Assembly: GCF_901709675.1 (NCBI RefSeq)
Contig: NC_051104.1
Span: 3,953,501 to 4,017,500 of the forward strand
Length of the DNA stretch: 64,000 nt
Direction of reading: 5' to 3'
DNA from: Syngnathus acus
Taxonomy: Eukaryota; Chordata; Actinopteri; Syngnathiformes; Syngnathidae
Both the position numbers and the translations under genes were made by a program. The notes beneath the pieces are model-generated. The model was given only the letters and a program-made list of their open reading frames with translations, made no database searches and was not told where the DNA came from. This document shows positions 1-24,075 of the stretch, piece by piece. Positions within the stretch are counted from its first letter, which is position 1; the number at the start of each line of letters is the position of its first letter.

Positions 1-241
1 TTTATACTACAAAATGGTTAAAAGGAAAAAAAAAAAAAAAAAGAGAAGAGATTGATGCTTTTGGGAAGAGATGGTAGTTATGTGGTGAAACAAGTCCTGT
101 GATGAAAATGGGCCTTGTGATGAAAGGTAGACGGGAAAATCCTTTATATAAATTGTCTGTATAGAACGGGATGAGAGGTGAGGAAGACTCAGTGGGCGTA
201 ATGACCAGAGACTTATCCGGCATGGCTATAGGATAGTGTGT

Positions 242-272
242 TTGTGTGTGTGTGTGAGAGAGAGAGAGAAAA
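242..272. repeat. (GT)n/(GA)n microsatellite
   Basis: A short GT run passes directly into a GA run and then A-rich sequence. It is a simple repeat with no coding meaning. Confidence 0.8.
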
Positions 273-1042
273 AGAGCGGCAGCGAGGGGCTGTGCGCTGA
301 TCACTCATGATGACACCTTAGAGGCCGTCCTGTAAGGAAGAAAAATGAAAACTATTATAGGCTCGCTGGGCTATGTTGGCTTTGATGTGTCAGCAGTTAT
401 TAGCCAGGGACAGCACTCTTTAGGTCCAAAGGTGTTGACGAAAACAATGTTGCAGAGGAAAGAAAGAGACTACAACCAGCTATTATATTCTGATCACTGG
501 TGCAAACTAGAATTCTGCCAATTAAATAAGGATGGGAAAATTATTTTAAAAAATGCTTTGGTTTTATTTTTTAAACTGAAAATTATAATAGGCTATAGTC
601 ATTCCAAATGTAAAATGAACCTATAAACTCGTCAATGCACTCTGCTTGGAAATGAATAAGGATAAACTACAGAAGCTCTTTAAATCCTCATCCAATTTTG
701 TTGGAAAAGATGGCAGTAACTGTTAAGTTAAACACCATGTCTGCTAATCTCACTACTGAATTGGGATGTCATAAAGAATTAGTAAAACCTAATTTGCACA
801 ACTGAATGCGATGTAATTTAATATTATTTGAGGGTTATTAGACTGAGCACTTTTATTGCCTTTTTTTATTATATATACGCAAAACTATACACTATTTTTG
901 TAGTTTGTAATTCCTTTTATGGAGCACATTTTCTTGTATGTTCCTCCATCATCAATCCTTCAAAAAACATTTAAACATTATTTTAAGCCAATTGATTTTT
1001 CTTAAATTTTTTAGGACAAAACTTATGTTTGGAATAATGAAA

Positions 1043-1054
1043 CACGTGACGTCA
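1043..1054. promoter_or_regulatory. Overlapping E-box and CRE
   Basis: CACGTG (1043-1048) overlaps a perfect palindromic CRE, TGACGTCA (1047-1054), about 2.65 kb upstream of the pfkp start codon. CACGTG is bound by bHLH factors of the MYC/USF/ChREBP type and contains the ACGTG core of hypoxia elements. TGACGTCA is bound by CREB/ATF. Function is inferred from motif only. A similar pair occurs in pfkp intron 1. Confidence 0.3.
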
Positions 1055-2494
1055 CCGTAGCTTGTTTTCAAATGGAGCTCAAGGCTTGTGTTGCTGTTTT
1101 GTGAGGTTATACTACCATCTAGCGGCGAACTGTTGCAGTTTTAAACAACCACGCTGAAGAATAAAATTAGACACAATGAATGTTTGGATGAATTCTGATT
1201 GTTGTGTTGCTAAATAACCAACAGCAAAGCGCATTTGGAGTTAGCCAACTTGATTCAATTAAAAAAAATTTGATATGCTGCAATGTATATCCCATTTAAT
1301 TTCTTGTTATTTTATTTCCTCTATATCCATAAAATACAAGGCTATATTGAACATCACCCAATTATCATGTCCTAATAACTTGCCCAATGGTGCAGTTTAT
1401 TCTGCAGGGTGACTGGTCAACCAAGACACACCCCATTAGCCCAAGCAAACCTTACTTTGCAATGCTACACAAAGCATACCTTATTTGTTTCGCATTAGTT
1501 TCTTCATGTGGCATGGTATGCTATATCAACAGCAGCCATTTATCATACAATTTTGCCACAGCTATGCTCCACTTGCAGCGCCACTTCTAGCCTTCTATGA
1601 GAAGCCTTAGCAGCAAATAAATTAAACATGTGTCATTGAGCATGCTAAATGGCTTGCAACACATAATCATCGAAATAATTACAAGGCTGCCATTAAAGCG
1701 AGCGAGATGGATGACATGTGAACCGCGCTGGAAAAACTGGGGGTAATGGTGCAGAGGGGTTTAGCTTCTTTTTTTTTTTGTGATTCCCTTACGTCACTTT
1801 TCTTCAGAATCGCAGACTCAAAGTGTTGATGGACAATGGGGTGATTAGGACAATCAAGAAAAGCGGCGAAGAATTGTGGGTAGCCTGCGACACCTCTCAC
1901 ATCTCTTTTTGTCCTCCTCAATTTCATTCATCAGCATCTCAAGGCCCTCTGGAGTCTATTCGTTTGTTCCCGTGTGGCAAACACCCCAACAAAGAAATCT
2001 GTTCACTACTTTTATGCCATTTCTTGACCTTATACGGTCTCTTTGTATTGGCATCACTTTTTATTTAAACAGGGTAGAGAGAAGACATTATCAATCTTCA
2101 ATAAACATCATGTCGAGTTGGTTTAATTTCCTCCCTCTGGATCATAGCAGCTGTGCAAACCCAACCCCATCATAAAGGACTAATCTGAATGACAACTCCA
2201 AGCCAATAAGCAAACAATCAATGTGAGCCAATTGCACAATCCCAGTGAAATTGGGACATGATTTCCCTTGGGAGACAAGTTACAACTGCACAATGCAATA
2301 GAGATCAGGTTTGTGGCACTCAATTACAAGCAGGAAATGTCATTTGAAAATACGCGAGGTTACCCTTTGGCAACTGGGACAGGTTTCATGAATGTCAATA
2401 TGGTTAGAATGAGATAGAAGATGAACCAGCATTTATTGACATTGCTCAGGTTCGATGTTCATGAAATGTTATTACCGTCCATATTACCTTATTG

Positions 2495-2654
2495 CAGGGT
2501 TGGGCAATTCCAGTCCTGAAGGGCCAATGTCCTGCATGTTTTATGCATATCTCCCTGTTGCAAAACACCTGATTCAAATGGTCAGATAATAAGCAAGGTC
2601 TGCAGAAGTTGGATAACACCGCCCCCTCGAGGACTGGAATTGCCCATTTTGTGG
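2495..2654. mobile_element. hAT-like non-autonomous inverted-repeat element
   Basis: The left end begins CAGGGTTGGGCAATTCCAGT. The right end is its imperfect inverse, ending in a GGACTGGAATTGCCCA-type sequence. The body (tcctgcatgtttta, acacctgattcaaatg, tctgcagaag) matches a family of about 150-250 bp widespread in fish genomes. No clear 8-bp target duplication was found, so the edges are approximate. A second, isolated copy of the left end lies at 2754-2770. Confidence 0.65.
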
Positions 2655-2753
2655 ACACATACCTGATTCATTCAGAATGAACCATTATAATGCCTGTCAT
2701 ACAACAATTTTCTACACCACGTGTTTTATGTTTTTAGAACACCAAATACACTG

Positions 2754-2770
2754 CAGGGTTGGGCAATTCA
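2754..2770. repeat. Solo terminus of the same hAT-like element
   Basis: The terminal motif CAGGGTTGGGCAATTC is repeated here without the element body or opposite end, about 100 bp downstream of the fuller copy. It probably marks a deleted second insertion. Confidence 0.5.
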
Positions 2771-3198
2771 AACCAAATTTATTCCATTGTTTTTTTCCCA
2801 ATTGGATTTTTCACAATATTCATTCGAAATATGGGATAATTTAGTATGAAACAGGTAATCACAACCGTTTTGTTTTTGTGGAAATGTCTTTTAAAACTGT
2901 AGCAGTCAAAAAAATGAGAAACATTGCCACCTATTGGCGAGAAAGCGCAATTCGTTAGGTGAAATGCAAAGCGAAATAAATAAACGGGAGCGCAACTATA
3001 GCGTTGTCATCGTATTTGGCCAAAGACGACATATTTAAAGCTTGTACTTGCAGTTGAAATAACTTTGGCTTCTGCAAAGATCAGTCCATCGTTGAAAAAA
3101 TATATAAACATGACAATTATTAATCTTTATTTACATTCGCCACCTCACCCCCCCACAAATATATTGTAGTGCTTTTCTTATTCAAAGTCGGTGTGTGC

Positions 3199-3211
3199 TG
3201 CCCTCTTGTGG
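3199..3211 (-). promoter_or_regulatory. CTCF-like motif upstream of pfkp
   Basis: Read on the minus strand, CCACAAGAGGGCA matches the CTCF core consensus CCASYAGRKGGCR at 12 of 13 positions. It lies about 500 bp upstream of the pfkp start codon. Binding is not shown by sequence alone. Confidence 0.3.
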
Positions 3212-3400
3212 TCAAATCACTGCAATTAACTATCATGTTATTCATGATAGTAATTCATGTCAGTGTTGGGATGTGAATTATGTTCCGCGTTTTTTGCCAG
3301 ATCACACTTGGAAAAAATTACCTCCGTCTCAGTGGTTATTATTTCTCGTTAAATCAAGTTTTTTAATGGTTTGATAAACATTATTGTGAAATAATAACGG

Positions 3401-3698
3401 CCAATCCTGTCATCAAGGAGCGTCAAAGTAATCGCCAACGCTATCCGGCCAGCCTTCTTTCTATTGGTTAACACACCGAGGAGGAGGCTGGACTCGAAAT
3501 CTGATTGGCTGACAAAAGGGTCGATCACCCCCACTGTCATTCTAGCTATGCAAATGAGCAAATAGATGCGGAACAGGGAGAAGGAGAGGGGGCGGTAGTC
3601 TGCTGCCCTTCACGGTCATTTCGGCACAATTCTATAAAATCGTCATCATTTCGTATTATTGCATCGGTTGCATCGGAATTTAAGTATAAACCGTGAAC
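3401..3698 (+). promoter_or_regulatory. pfkp: pfkp promoter and short 5' UTR
   Basis: Three CCAAT boxes are visible: CCAAT at 3401-3405 and the inverse ATTGG at 3463-3467 and 3504-3508. Also present are a perfect octamer ATGCAAAT (3548-3555), a GC box GGGGGCGG (3588-3595) and a TATA-like TATAAAA (3633-3639). With a TATA box there, transcription would start near 3660-3665, leaving a 5' UTR of only about 35-40 nt before the ATG at 3699. CCAAT clusters usually recruit NF-Y, GC boxes SP-family factors and the octamer POU factors. The element order fits a promoter, but the exact start site is inferred. Confidence 0.6.
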
Positions 3699-15985
<12,287 letters not shown>

Positions 15986-16168
15986 AGATATCCGGTCGCC
16001 CGCAAATTCCAAGCCTGTGTGTTAACTGAGGTGTGAATTCCATTGTCTAAACACACCAGTAAGACCTTTACCTTCAAGGCATCCATCCTATGTGGACGTA
16101 GTCATTGATCTGTACGCTAACCTCAGATTTGTTCCTAGTGACATCCGCACATATATTGTATCGTCTTG

Positions 16169-16190
16169 CACACACACACACACGCACACA
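16169..16190. repeat. (CA)n in the 3' UTR
   Basis: About ten CA dinucleotides with one G interruption. On the transcript it is a CA-rich tract of the kind bound by hnRNP L. That binding is inference. Confidence 0.75.
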
Positions 16191-16344
16191 AACGACTTTT
16201 CAACACATGTTCTGGATGTTTATCAATGTCATGTTGATTTTGAAATTTTGCACTTTCCCTGTCTCGAGTTAACGTAGGCAGGCTCTGAGGCTAGCGCTTG
16301 TACATTGCTCCAAAAACAGATATACTACTCATAAAAGGTTATTT

Positions 16345-16651
16345 AAGATTCACCCAAAAATGCATTAGAGCTTTTATAGGTAAAACTAAATTGAGTCATA
16401 AAAGTAGACGTCCTTAGAAATCCTCACGGCTCAAGCACCTTTTTGTGAAATTTGACAAATTCAAATTAAATTCAGAGTTGTAAAGTTATTTTAGATATTT
16501 TAGGATTTACCCAAATATGCAGTAGAGCTTTTACAGGTAAAAATAAATTGAGTCATAAAAGTAGACGTCCTTAGAAATCCTCATGGCTCAAGCAACTTTT
16601 GTGAAATTTGACAAATTCAAATTAAATTCAGAGTTGTAGTATATTTTAGGT
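16345..16651. repeat. Two-copy ~157-bp tandem duplication in the 3' UTR
   Basis: The block from gattcacccaaaaatgcat through attcagagttgta recurs at a spacing of 156-157 bp (gtagacgtcc at 16404 and 16561, gagttgta at 16475 and 16631). The copies are about 90% or more identical by eye, with small indels. Unit 1 is about 16345-16500 and unit 2 about 16501-16651. Confidence 0.85.
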
Positions 16652-16890
16652 TTATCCTGAAATATCATCCCAAATATATTGTCAACTTTTCTTGTCTTTA
16701 TCATGCAACAAATGTGAGGCTCTACATGCATGTGAGATGCAACACAGCTAACAAAGAGGAGCGTGCGCTAGGCTTTACACTGAGATCTAATATTTATCTT
16801 TTTAACAGATTATTTTGTGTCAACATGGGTATAACGTAAACTGTAGGCACTGCTGTAGCTGTCTGACATTGCACAAACATGTTAAATGTG

Positions 16891-16896
16891 AATAAA
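16891..16896 (+). terminator. pfkp: pfkp polyadenylation signal AATAAA
   Basis: Canonical AATAAA 906 nt after the stop codon, followed by a cleavage-compatible region. It is the most likely distal poly(A) signal because no better one follows for several hundred bases. Confidence 0.6.
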
Positions 16897-17305
16897 AATT
16901 AAGTTGACATACCCCACTTATTAGTCATTTCTTTCTTCATTTATTATCCACTTTTATATTTAAATCCTATTAAACATTTCATTTGTTTTCCGTTAATGAG
17001 TCAGCAACAACAGATGGGATGTTGTTGTCGAGATTAATTTGTTTCAGTCTGGTTATATTATAAATGCACTAGAGGCGCAAATGTTACACACTAAACAAAA
17101 TGATGTGAAAAACTTTCATGATTAGTTTTAATCAACTCTATTTTTTATTTACAGTTCTACGACATACTGAGAGTTGATACTAAGAGTTTTGCCCATCATA
17201 TATAAAAAAAAAAATACTGTATTCAAAACATGTCACTATAAGTGTATGGGCACAGCTTTACAACACTGCAAAATACAACCATTTGTAAATTAGTGCCTCT
17301 CTGAC

Positions 17306-17392
17306 AGTCCATCCATCCATTTTATGTCTTTTCCTCACTAGTGTCACGAGTGATCTAAAACCTGTCGCCAGTCAATCGCAGGCTCTCTGACT
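17306..17392. repeat. Degenerate interspersed repeat (ccatccatccattt family)
   Basis: Starts with tccatccatccatttt, continues with a cctcactagtgtcacgag segment and ends cgccagtcaatcgcaggc. These are recognisable pieces of a very common fish repeat, with an internal deletion. A second, more diverged copy lies at 31592-31720. Confidence 0.55.
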
Positions 17393-17695
17393 GTATCAAT
17401 CAAAACTATTTGTGAAGGCGAAGCTTTTGATGATCGAGTAGTTTTTTTTTTTTTTTGCTGGACTGATGATTCTTGTAAAAAGGCTTTTGGCATGGAAGAT
17501 GCTGGATGGAATTGGTGGATTGCTGCATGTTGTTCATGATGAAGTCAGGGAAGAAAATAAGTAAAAGCAAAATAAGAAAAAACTGTGGGAGTACACATGG
17601 ATATTTCCTTTAAGTACCCATTTTAATAACTTGGGGAAGGGTAAACCGTACACTATAAAAATCATATTCTGTAAACCCTGTCATATCACAAATTT

Positions 17696-17708
17696 ACAGC
17701 AGGTGGCG
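17696..17708 (+). promoter_or_regulatory. CTCF-like motif downstream of pfkp
   Basis: ACAGCAGGTGGCG matches CCASYAGRKGGCR at 12 of 13 positions, about 0.8 kb past the pfkp poly(A) signal. With the oppositely oriented motif at 3199-3211 it brackets the gene. Confidence 0.3.
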
Positions 17709-18663
17709 ACAGAGTACCACCACTTCCCCATAGCTTCCGGGTTCATTGGGTCCATTATGACATGGATTCTTTCCATCAGTCGCTGTCCACTTTGGCTCTG
17801 GACCATTTTTGAGATGAGTGGCTTATTACCGACGTAGATTAACGGTGTGAGGCCGTGTGTGCTGCCACAATTAGGGAATTAATCTTATCATTTGAAAGAA
17901 AATTTCAATTTCCCACAGGCGTATTAATTGGGCTGCTTTGCACTTATTAATTTTTATTTTTTTTTGCCCACACTAACAGTAATTACATGCATGTATGGTC
18001 AAGCTGAGACCATTGCTTAGTGACAATATAAAATGTAATTTGAAAGAGGGGGAGGGGAAAAGGAAAAAAATCAACTTGAATCACCTTTCCTCCCTACAGA
18101 CCCTCCCAGAATAATTATACTTAACTTAAACCAGCATGCTTAATTTGACTTTACTCCTCCACCGCCTGTGCACAAAAAGACACCTTGTATCCCATCATTG
18201 TAATTTCCTCACACTCCAATGGGTGCACAGTTCACTAAGACCCTCCCCCCCCCTCACCATCACCCCCCCTGCATGAAATTAGTAAATTCAATCATTTGCG
18301 TTGATTTAAGAATGCATGGGGAGACTGAAAGGGTCATATGCACATAGGTAATCAATACTAATTACCATTTCATTTCTCCACCCTCATTTTCTTTTGGTGC
18401 TGGAATCTGATCTCATTGGGCTGATTAAAGGTTGCAAATGAAGGGTCCTCACTTTGGGATTCTCATCAAATCCTCTCTACATTGTGAGCAACTTTATCTT
18501 CATTTCTCTGCATCATCTCCAGACAAGGCTGTAATTATAACACTGGCACTGATGTTCCACATTCATGCTTATGTTGACCTTTTTAGATTAAAAACATATT
18601 CTGCATCGGGTTATCTTGGCCAAAATGTGTCATAATAAAATTATTTTATGTTTTTAATCAGTA

Positions 18664-18830
18664 CAGTGAACTTCCACCTTTGCAGATTTTAGGGAGAGGA
18701 ACGGAATTTCCACGTTCCTGACCAGCTCGGCTAGTCTTAGATCCTGGGCCACTTTCAAGTTATTTTCTTTGGGAACAAAGTGAAAGTCAACCATTGCCCC
18801 CAATTTCCTTAGGCTTTGGAAGTTCTACTG
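18664..18830. mobile_element. TA-flanked inverted-repeat element (CAGTG ends)
   Basis: TA flanks both ends. The left terminus CAGTGAACTTCC is the near-inverse of the right terminus GGAAGTTCTACTG. It is 167 bp and non-coding. The CAGTG-type end recurs at 35258. Confidence 0.6.
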
Positions 18831-19309
18831 TATCTCCCAAAATAGAGTGACAATAAGTCACCTAACCTTGAAAGAAGCAATCATTTCTCAGTTTAGATTA
18901 ACAGCGAAGCATTCTACAAATAAACAAGTGAGCTCAAAGCTGAACATTTACAGCTTTTATTTTTTTTCCCCTGTCACTGCAGTCTCTATTGGCTGCATTG
19001 GAAACTTTACTGCTGTTTCCAGACACTGAATAAAGGATTTGATCCAGCTTACGCAAATGAGAGGCGCTCTGGCTTAAAACAAGTCCGGCGAGTTGCTCCT
19101 CCAATTTAGGCTTCCCGCAGTACTCATCTGAGAATCTCCTTTTGACAATTAAGACACCCATGGAGGCATGGAAAGCTCTCAATTCCATTAGCCTCTGTGC
19201 TGTTTCACTCTATCTATCCACTGAGCCTTAACTTACTTATTAGTACAAGGCTGCCGTATTTTGTTAGGGAAGCGATTAGTGAAAACTACATGAAAAGGCA
19301 ATTCCCCCC

Positions 19310-19620
19310 CTTCTCTTCCTTCACTCTCATTGAGATGAGACAGATCTAAAGAATGGCATTTGCGCGCTAATGAAATTCGCTCTGCATCATTTCAGATGTT
19401 AATCTTTGGGAGAAAGTGACTTGTGTCTTTATTTACTCGTTTCTGGGTGACGAATGGCCGCAGTTGGCTGAAAATTACATCGGCGGCTCAGACTTGAACC
19501 GGCGGCTGGGAGCGTCAGCTTAGTGACTGCGGCGCCACTTTGATGCATTGGAGTTAATATCTGCCTGACATTTCTCAGCACAGATTTTCATCACTGGATT
19601 CATCTGTACATTTGGAGCGA
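19310..19620. promoter_or_regulatory. Candidate conserved non-coding element
   Basis: Largely low in simple repeats, balanced in base composition, and rich in possible factor sites (gcgctaatgaaatt, tttcagatgttaatc). No long frame is coding-like. The call rests on texture alone. Confidence 0.2.
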
Positions 19621-19643
19621 TGTGATAAATGAGCAAGGACTAT

Positions 19644-19662
19644 CACCCCCCCCCCCCCCCTC
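19644..19662. repeat. Poly-C tract
   Basis: A C run interrupted by a single T, then pyrimidine-rich sequence. Simple repeat. Confidence 0.8.
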
Positions 19663-20639
19663 CCCCTTCTTCCTTTCCTCTCTTCTGTGCAGAAAGGTTA
19701 CACGTGTTTGTGTTCAAACGTGGATTTAAAGGATTTCAAACATTTCGCAAGACGCTCGTATATGCGATTTACTTCTTTTTGCGCATATTTACTTCGTCGT
19801 CTCCGTTCCCTGATGTGCCGACGCAAACGGCAATGTGGCGGCCATGCACTTGTGACACAAAATTGACGGCGGCGGTAATGGAAGTGACGTTAATTTGATA
19901 GAGCGCTCACTAACATGCAAAGTCACTCGCAGTTCATAAGAATAATATTAACTCGGCATTAACATGCAAGGCTGTCTGTTGCGCCAGATGCCAGGCGATT
20001 TACAGAGCTGGCGCTGCAACCTGTCTTTCTGGGCCACGGGTGGATCGTGAATCATCGCCCAAGATTGTGCTCAGTAAGACTAGCTTAATTCTTACTGTCT
20101 GCCAGTGTATGTGAGCATACAGTATTTACATATATCACTGTGTTGCTGACACACTGGCTGCAGGGAGACAGTGAGGCATTCTTGAAAAACAAATTCTTGG
20201 TGAGGATACTGGAAGGAATATGGAAGGACAAACAAACACAAAAAATGAAAACATCTGCAAGGAGCGTGGACAACATTGAACTAAACGCGCGGCCTGACTA
20301 CACTCACTAGGCCACGCCACTAAAAAGATGAATTTACTGTTTGTATTTGTGTCTGCCAATTCTGGAATTCTTGCACTCAAGCCAGTCAAAGAGTGTCATT
20401 TAGACAAAAGTAGTCTGCCGCCATCTTTTAAACAAGGGTGACATTTACTTGCGGACTGCCGCATGACTTTATAAAACCCTATTTAGATATATTCATTTTT
20501 ACAATACAGTACTATTTTTCTCAATAATGTTATAAAAATATTATTTAAATGATAAATAATAAATGAATTACATTTTATTTTGAACTGATTTTACTTTTAG
20601 TAATTAAATTAAATGAATAAATAATAATAATAAAATGTA

Positions 20640-20735
20640 AAAATATAAATACATTATTTAATACAGGAGTAAATTGAGATACAAGCTTGGGCACGGAACG
20701 AATTAAGCTCGTAAGTCAAGGTACCGCCGTGTATT
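20640..20735 (-). repeat. Interspersed repeat (ttaattcgttccgtg family)
   Basis: On the minus strand it reads ggtaccttgacttacgagc, then ttaattcgttccgtgcc. A related copy in the other orientation is at 35258-35340 (ccttgagatatg, then ttaatttgttccatgacc). It is probably the end of a DNA transposon with CAGTG-type termini. Confidence 0.5.
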
Positions 20736-21657
20736 CTTTGACTTAACGGTGCAAACAATTACGAGCACCGCTACAGCTTAGGGTGCAGGGCGAGACACAT
20801 AACATGTTCATCACTATGATGCGAATATAGCTTTGCCAGCATGATGAATTGCTAGCATGCCCTTGAGCCCAACACACACACACAAAAATAAATATATATA
20901 ATAGGTGTAGGCAACGGCTGACGGCTATTTAGTCCGCGCCATTAACACTAATCAAAACCCCCTTCACCTGATAAGAGCCGCAGGGGTCATCTACCAACTA
21001 CGAGCAGCCAGTTTACTCTTTGCTAATACTGACCAAGCTTAAACAAGGTGCCACTGGCGGAAAGCGTAGAGGTGATGAAAGGATCCAAGTGCAACATTAA
21101 TTCTTCTGGAAAGTGAAAGAGAGCGCAATAGATTACATAGATTGTGTCGCAAACGGGTTCGAGCACATTTGAAATACATTTATTGAACATGCCCTCGCCG
21201 AGACACAACATGGCGGGGTTGTACATATCAGGCCGAAGCGTGTGCGTGTGTACATGCACGTACAGTTTCCATGGTTTCGGAGGAAATTGGGTAACATTGA
21301 TATCCTGGCAATTTTTTACGCCAGGAGTGCTTCCGATGGGTGAGAAAATAGCAAATTGAGGTGGCTACACTTGACAATCCAAGTTGAATTTTTTATTTTC
21401 TAGCAGGCATTTTGGTGTCCTGTTTTTTTAACTCAACAAAACAATACATACATTCCATTATAATTGATATGACAGACCGGGGGTCACCAAGTGTTCTAAA
21501 AATAGCTAAAACGACAATATCTGCAAGCAGACGAGGGAACAGAAGCAACCAATCAGTGGTTATATTTGAACTGACGTGACATGAAAAATGAGTTAGCGGT
21601 AGATGCCAGCCATTCACCTTTGTGTTTGCATACACAGACTATGCCAGAAGACAGGAC

Positions 21658-21735
21658 GAGATAAGATAACTTTTATTAGTCGCGCAATGTGGAAAGACAA
21701 AGAGATATGTACTTCACAGTGCAACTGACAAATAA
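21658..21735 (-). mobile_element. 3' tail of a LINE-like retroposon
   Basis: The gagataagataacttttatt start with a gtcgcgcaatg(t)ggaaa continuation is, on the minus strand, the usual 3' end with a (ttatc)n tail of fish LINE2-type elements. It is truncated and has no coding part. Confidence 0.5.
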
Positions 21736-22748
21736 ATACCGAATGAGGTATTGAAATCTGATGAAACTGCTGCTGAAATATCCACGCTAGTCTCTTTTAC
21801 CGGCACTTTCTTTTTTTCATGTTATTGCATCTAGCTACGACTGTCATGGTTGCCTCTGTTTTTTTCTTTTTCTATGACAGGACTGTTTTTAAAAATGGAT
21901 TTTCTCGGATTTACAGTCCTGTATTCTTTCTAATCCAGTTGCCATGCAAGGTTAAAAGGTTACATACTTGGGTGACAATAGGTCAATGATTCCAAAAAGG
22001 GATTTTGGTTGACTATTATTATTTTTTTGCACAAAATAATTGCTGTAAAGTTCCATAACAACCTACAAGAAGTCTCAAATGTTTTTTTCTATGTCCAAGC
22101 AAGTCCTGCAGGGGGACACACGTACAATACCTTCATGCACAGGTGCCTATACAATATGGATCGGTTATTGACCATAGCTCATGAAAGATGCAGTTATGTA
22201 GATGAGATTTGGGTGAGTGAGCGCAGGCCACAGGGTCAAAGCAAGCCACCATCGTCAAACTTCAGCTCTTCCCTGCGACACAAACCCTCCGCTGTCATAA
22301 TGATTTACTAAAACAAAATCACAGACTGCAGTCTTCATTTCATTAGTCAAAAGTGTCACAATAAATATTCCTCAATGATTCTTTTTTTTTTTTTCTTCAT
22401 GATGCAGATCAGACACTGACTGATTGCAGCAAAGAGTAGCTGTTTAAATCTCCATGCAGAAAAAAAAAGAGACCGCGATGATTGAGTAGAATTTTAAAAA
22501 TAGAAAATAGGATCGTTTTTGATGGTTTGTACAGCACGCCGTGTAATATTTGGCTAAGTGAAGCTTAAGGTTCACGTCAGACAAAATAACCGTTTCCCTT
22601 ATTTGGTTTCCAGCTGTCATGCAAATCAATCCAACACTGCCAACTCAAATAATTACCATGCTGAAGCCGGAACTTTTTGTTTTTCTCACCATATTTACGT
22701 CATTAGAAATGTGGAGCAAACCATGGTTAAACACAATCCGCTGTGGGA

Positions 22749-22817
22749 TTAACTCATTCACTTCCAGCCCATTAAAAAGTTGACGTCTATAGCCGTCAAT
22801 GGCAGTGAATGAGTTAA
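22749..22817. mobile_element. Small palindromic element
   Basis: Perfect terminal inverse TTAACTCATTCACT / AGTGAATGAGTTAA encloses about 40 bp (cagcccattaaaaagttgac, gtctatagccgtcaatgg). It resembles a very abundant tiny inverted-repeat element of fish genomes. Confidence 0.65.
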
Positions 22818-24053
22818 AAATGAGGAGGTTTAAATCACTTCAAGGGTGAAACAATCATAAAGCAATATTTCAACTTTATTACATAAGCAAAAGATGGCGG
22901 CAAAGCACTTTTTGTCCATTGGACAAGGCTTTGGTCTAGCCGAGTAAAGCACCTCACTTCAACTTTTTTTTTTTTCTTCAAATGCATTTGTGACCTGACA
23001 GCAGGTTGTTATTGAACAAAAACTAAAAAAGCGGAATAATCCAAGAAAATTGCAGGCACAATGAAGGCTAGATAATTCAAACTGATCCCCCGTGGCGAAA
23101 ACCGAAATACACCTTTGAAGCCAAACTTTTTTTTTTCCTCCTATGCACTATTTCTTGAAAGAATTCTTGTCTTATCCAGTAACTCGACTTTCCCTCCTAC
23201 ACGACTCACTCAACCAGCATGTTTTGTTTTGTTTGACTGCTGTGTTTTTGATGCTTTTGCACTCGCGCACACTCTTACCTGAGAAATATAGTAATTTGCC
23301 GTCGAGTGGGATGCGAGTGTATCAGCACCCACGTACTCGCTCGCGTCTGGAGGTTGTTGGGGCATGCATCATGAGCGGAATTAGTGATGACTTGCCAAGA
23401 TCATGTTGCGGAAAAAGACAAGAAAAACTGCTAAGTCCGACTGTAGATTTCCACGGCTTCATACATGCATAATTCCATTTAATATGTTTTTTAACTTTAT
23501 GGCTCTAAATATTCATAAATGATAAGAGCTCAAGGCAAACTTGTGTTGAAAAACTCCACGCGCATTTCAATCAGAACTGTTTTCTTGCCTTAATAAGACC
23601 AATATGGCAAGCGGCACATATTGTGCTGTATTACACCATCACCACCAATTGAAATAATGAATTCCCAGCCTGACACAAAGGCAGATGAGGGCATATTTGA
23701 ACATTCAAAGAGTGAGCATGAGGAAGGGGGGAAGCAAAAAAAAAAAAAAAGTGGGGAGAGGAGGGAGGATAAAACATTCCCAAAATTAATTTTCATCTCC
23801 AGGGTTCATGCATATTTAATAGAGAGCGCTTGAATATCATAGGGTAATACTAACCCGGCGTGCATACCGAGGCCTTGCTGCCGCGAGAAAATAAACGACC
23901 ATGATCGTTGTCATGAGCAATACCTCTCTGTAGAGCCGGGAAACAAAATAGCCCGGAATGCTTTGATGAAGGCGGTAAAGGGGGGAGAAAGAGAAGCGAG
24001 GTAGCAAAGCAGTAACAGAGGTTAAATACTGGTGGAGTGATGGGCCCTTTGCA

Positions 24054-24075
24054 GCTGCTGCTGCTGCTGCTGCTG
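24054..24075. repeat. (CTG)n triplet repeat
   Basis: About seven CTG units. Open frames across it on the minus strand give runs of Ala, Gln or Ser and are artefacts of the repeat. Confidence 0.8.

Larger units (their letters stand above)
1..3380. other. Upstream intergenic DNA, no gene recognised
   Basis: No reading frame here resembles a known protein. All open frames are 100 codons or less, overlap each other on both strands and lack splice context. The stretch contains an A-run near 28-42, a GT/GA dinucleotide tract at about 240-272, AT-rich sequence from 530 to 1000, a composite CACGTG/TGACGTCA site at 1043-1054, a hAT-like inverted-repeat element at 2495-2654 with a lone matching end at 2754-2770, and a CTCF-like motif at 3199-3211. 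Nothing else is supportable. Confidence 0.6.
15986..16915 (+). other. pfkp: pfkp 3' UTR
   Basis: About 0.9 kb from the stop codon to just beyond the AATAAA at 16891-16896. It contains a (CA)n tract (16169-16190) and a two-copy tandem duplication (16345-16651). The second duplicate contains an extra AATAAA (16542-16547) absent from the first copy, which could give a shorter alternative 3' end. Confidence 0.7.
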
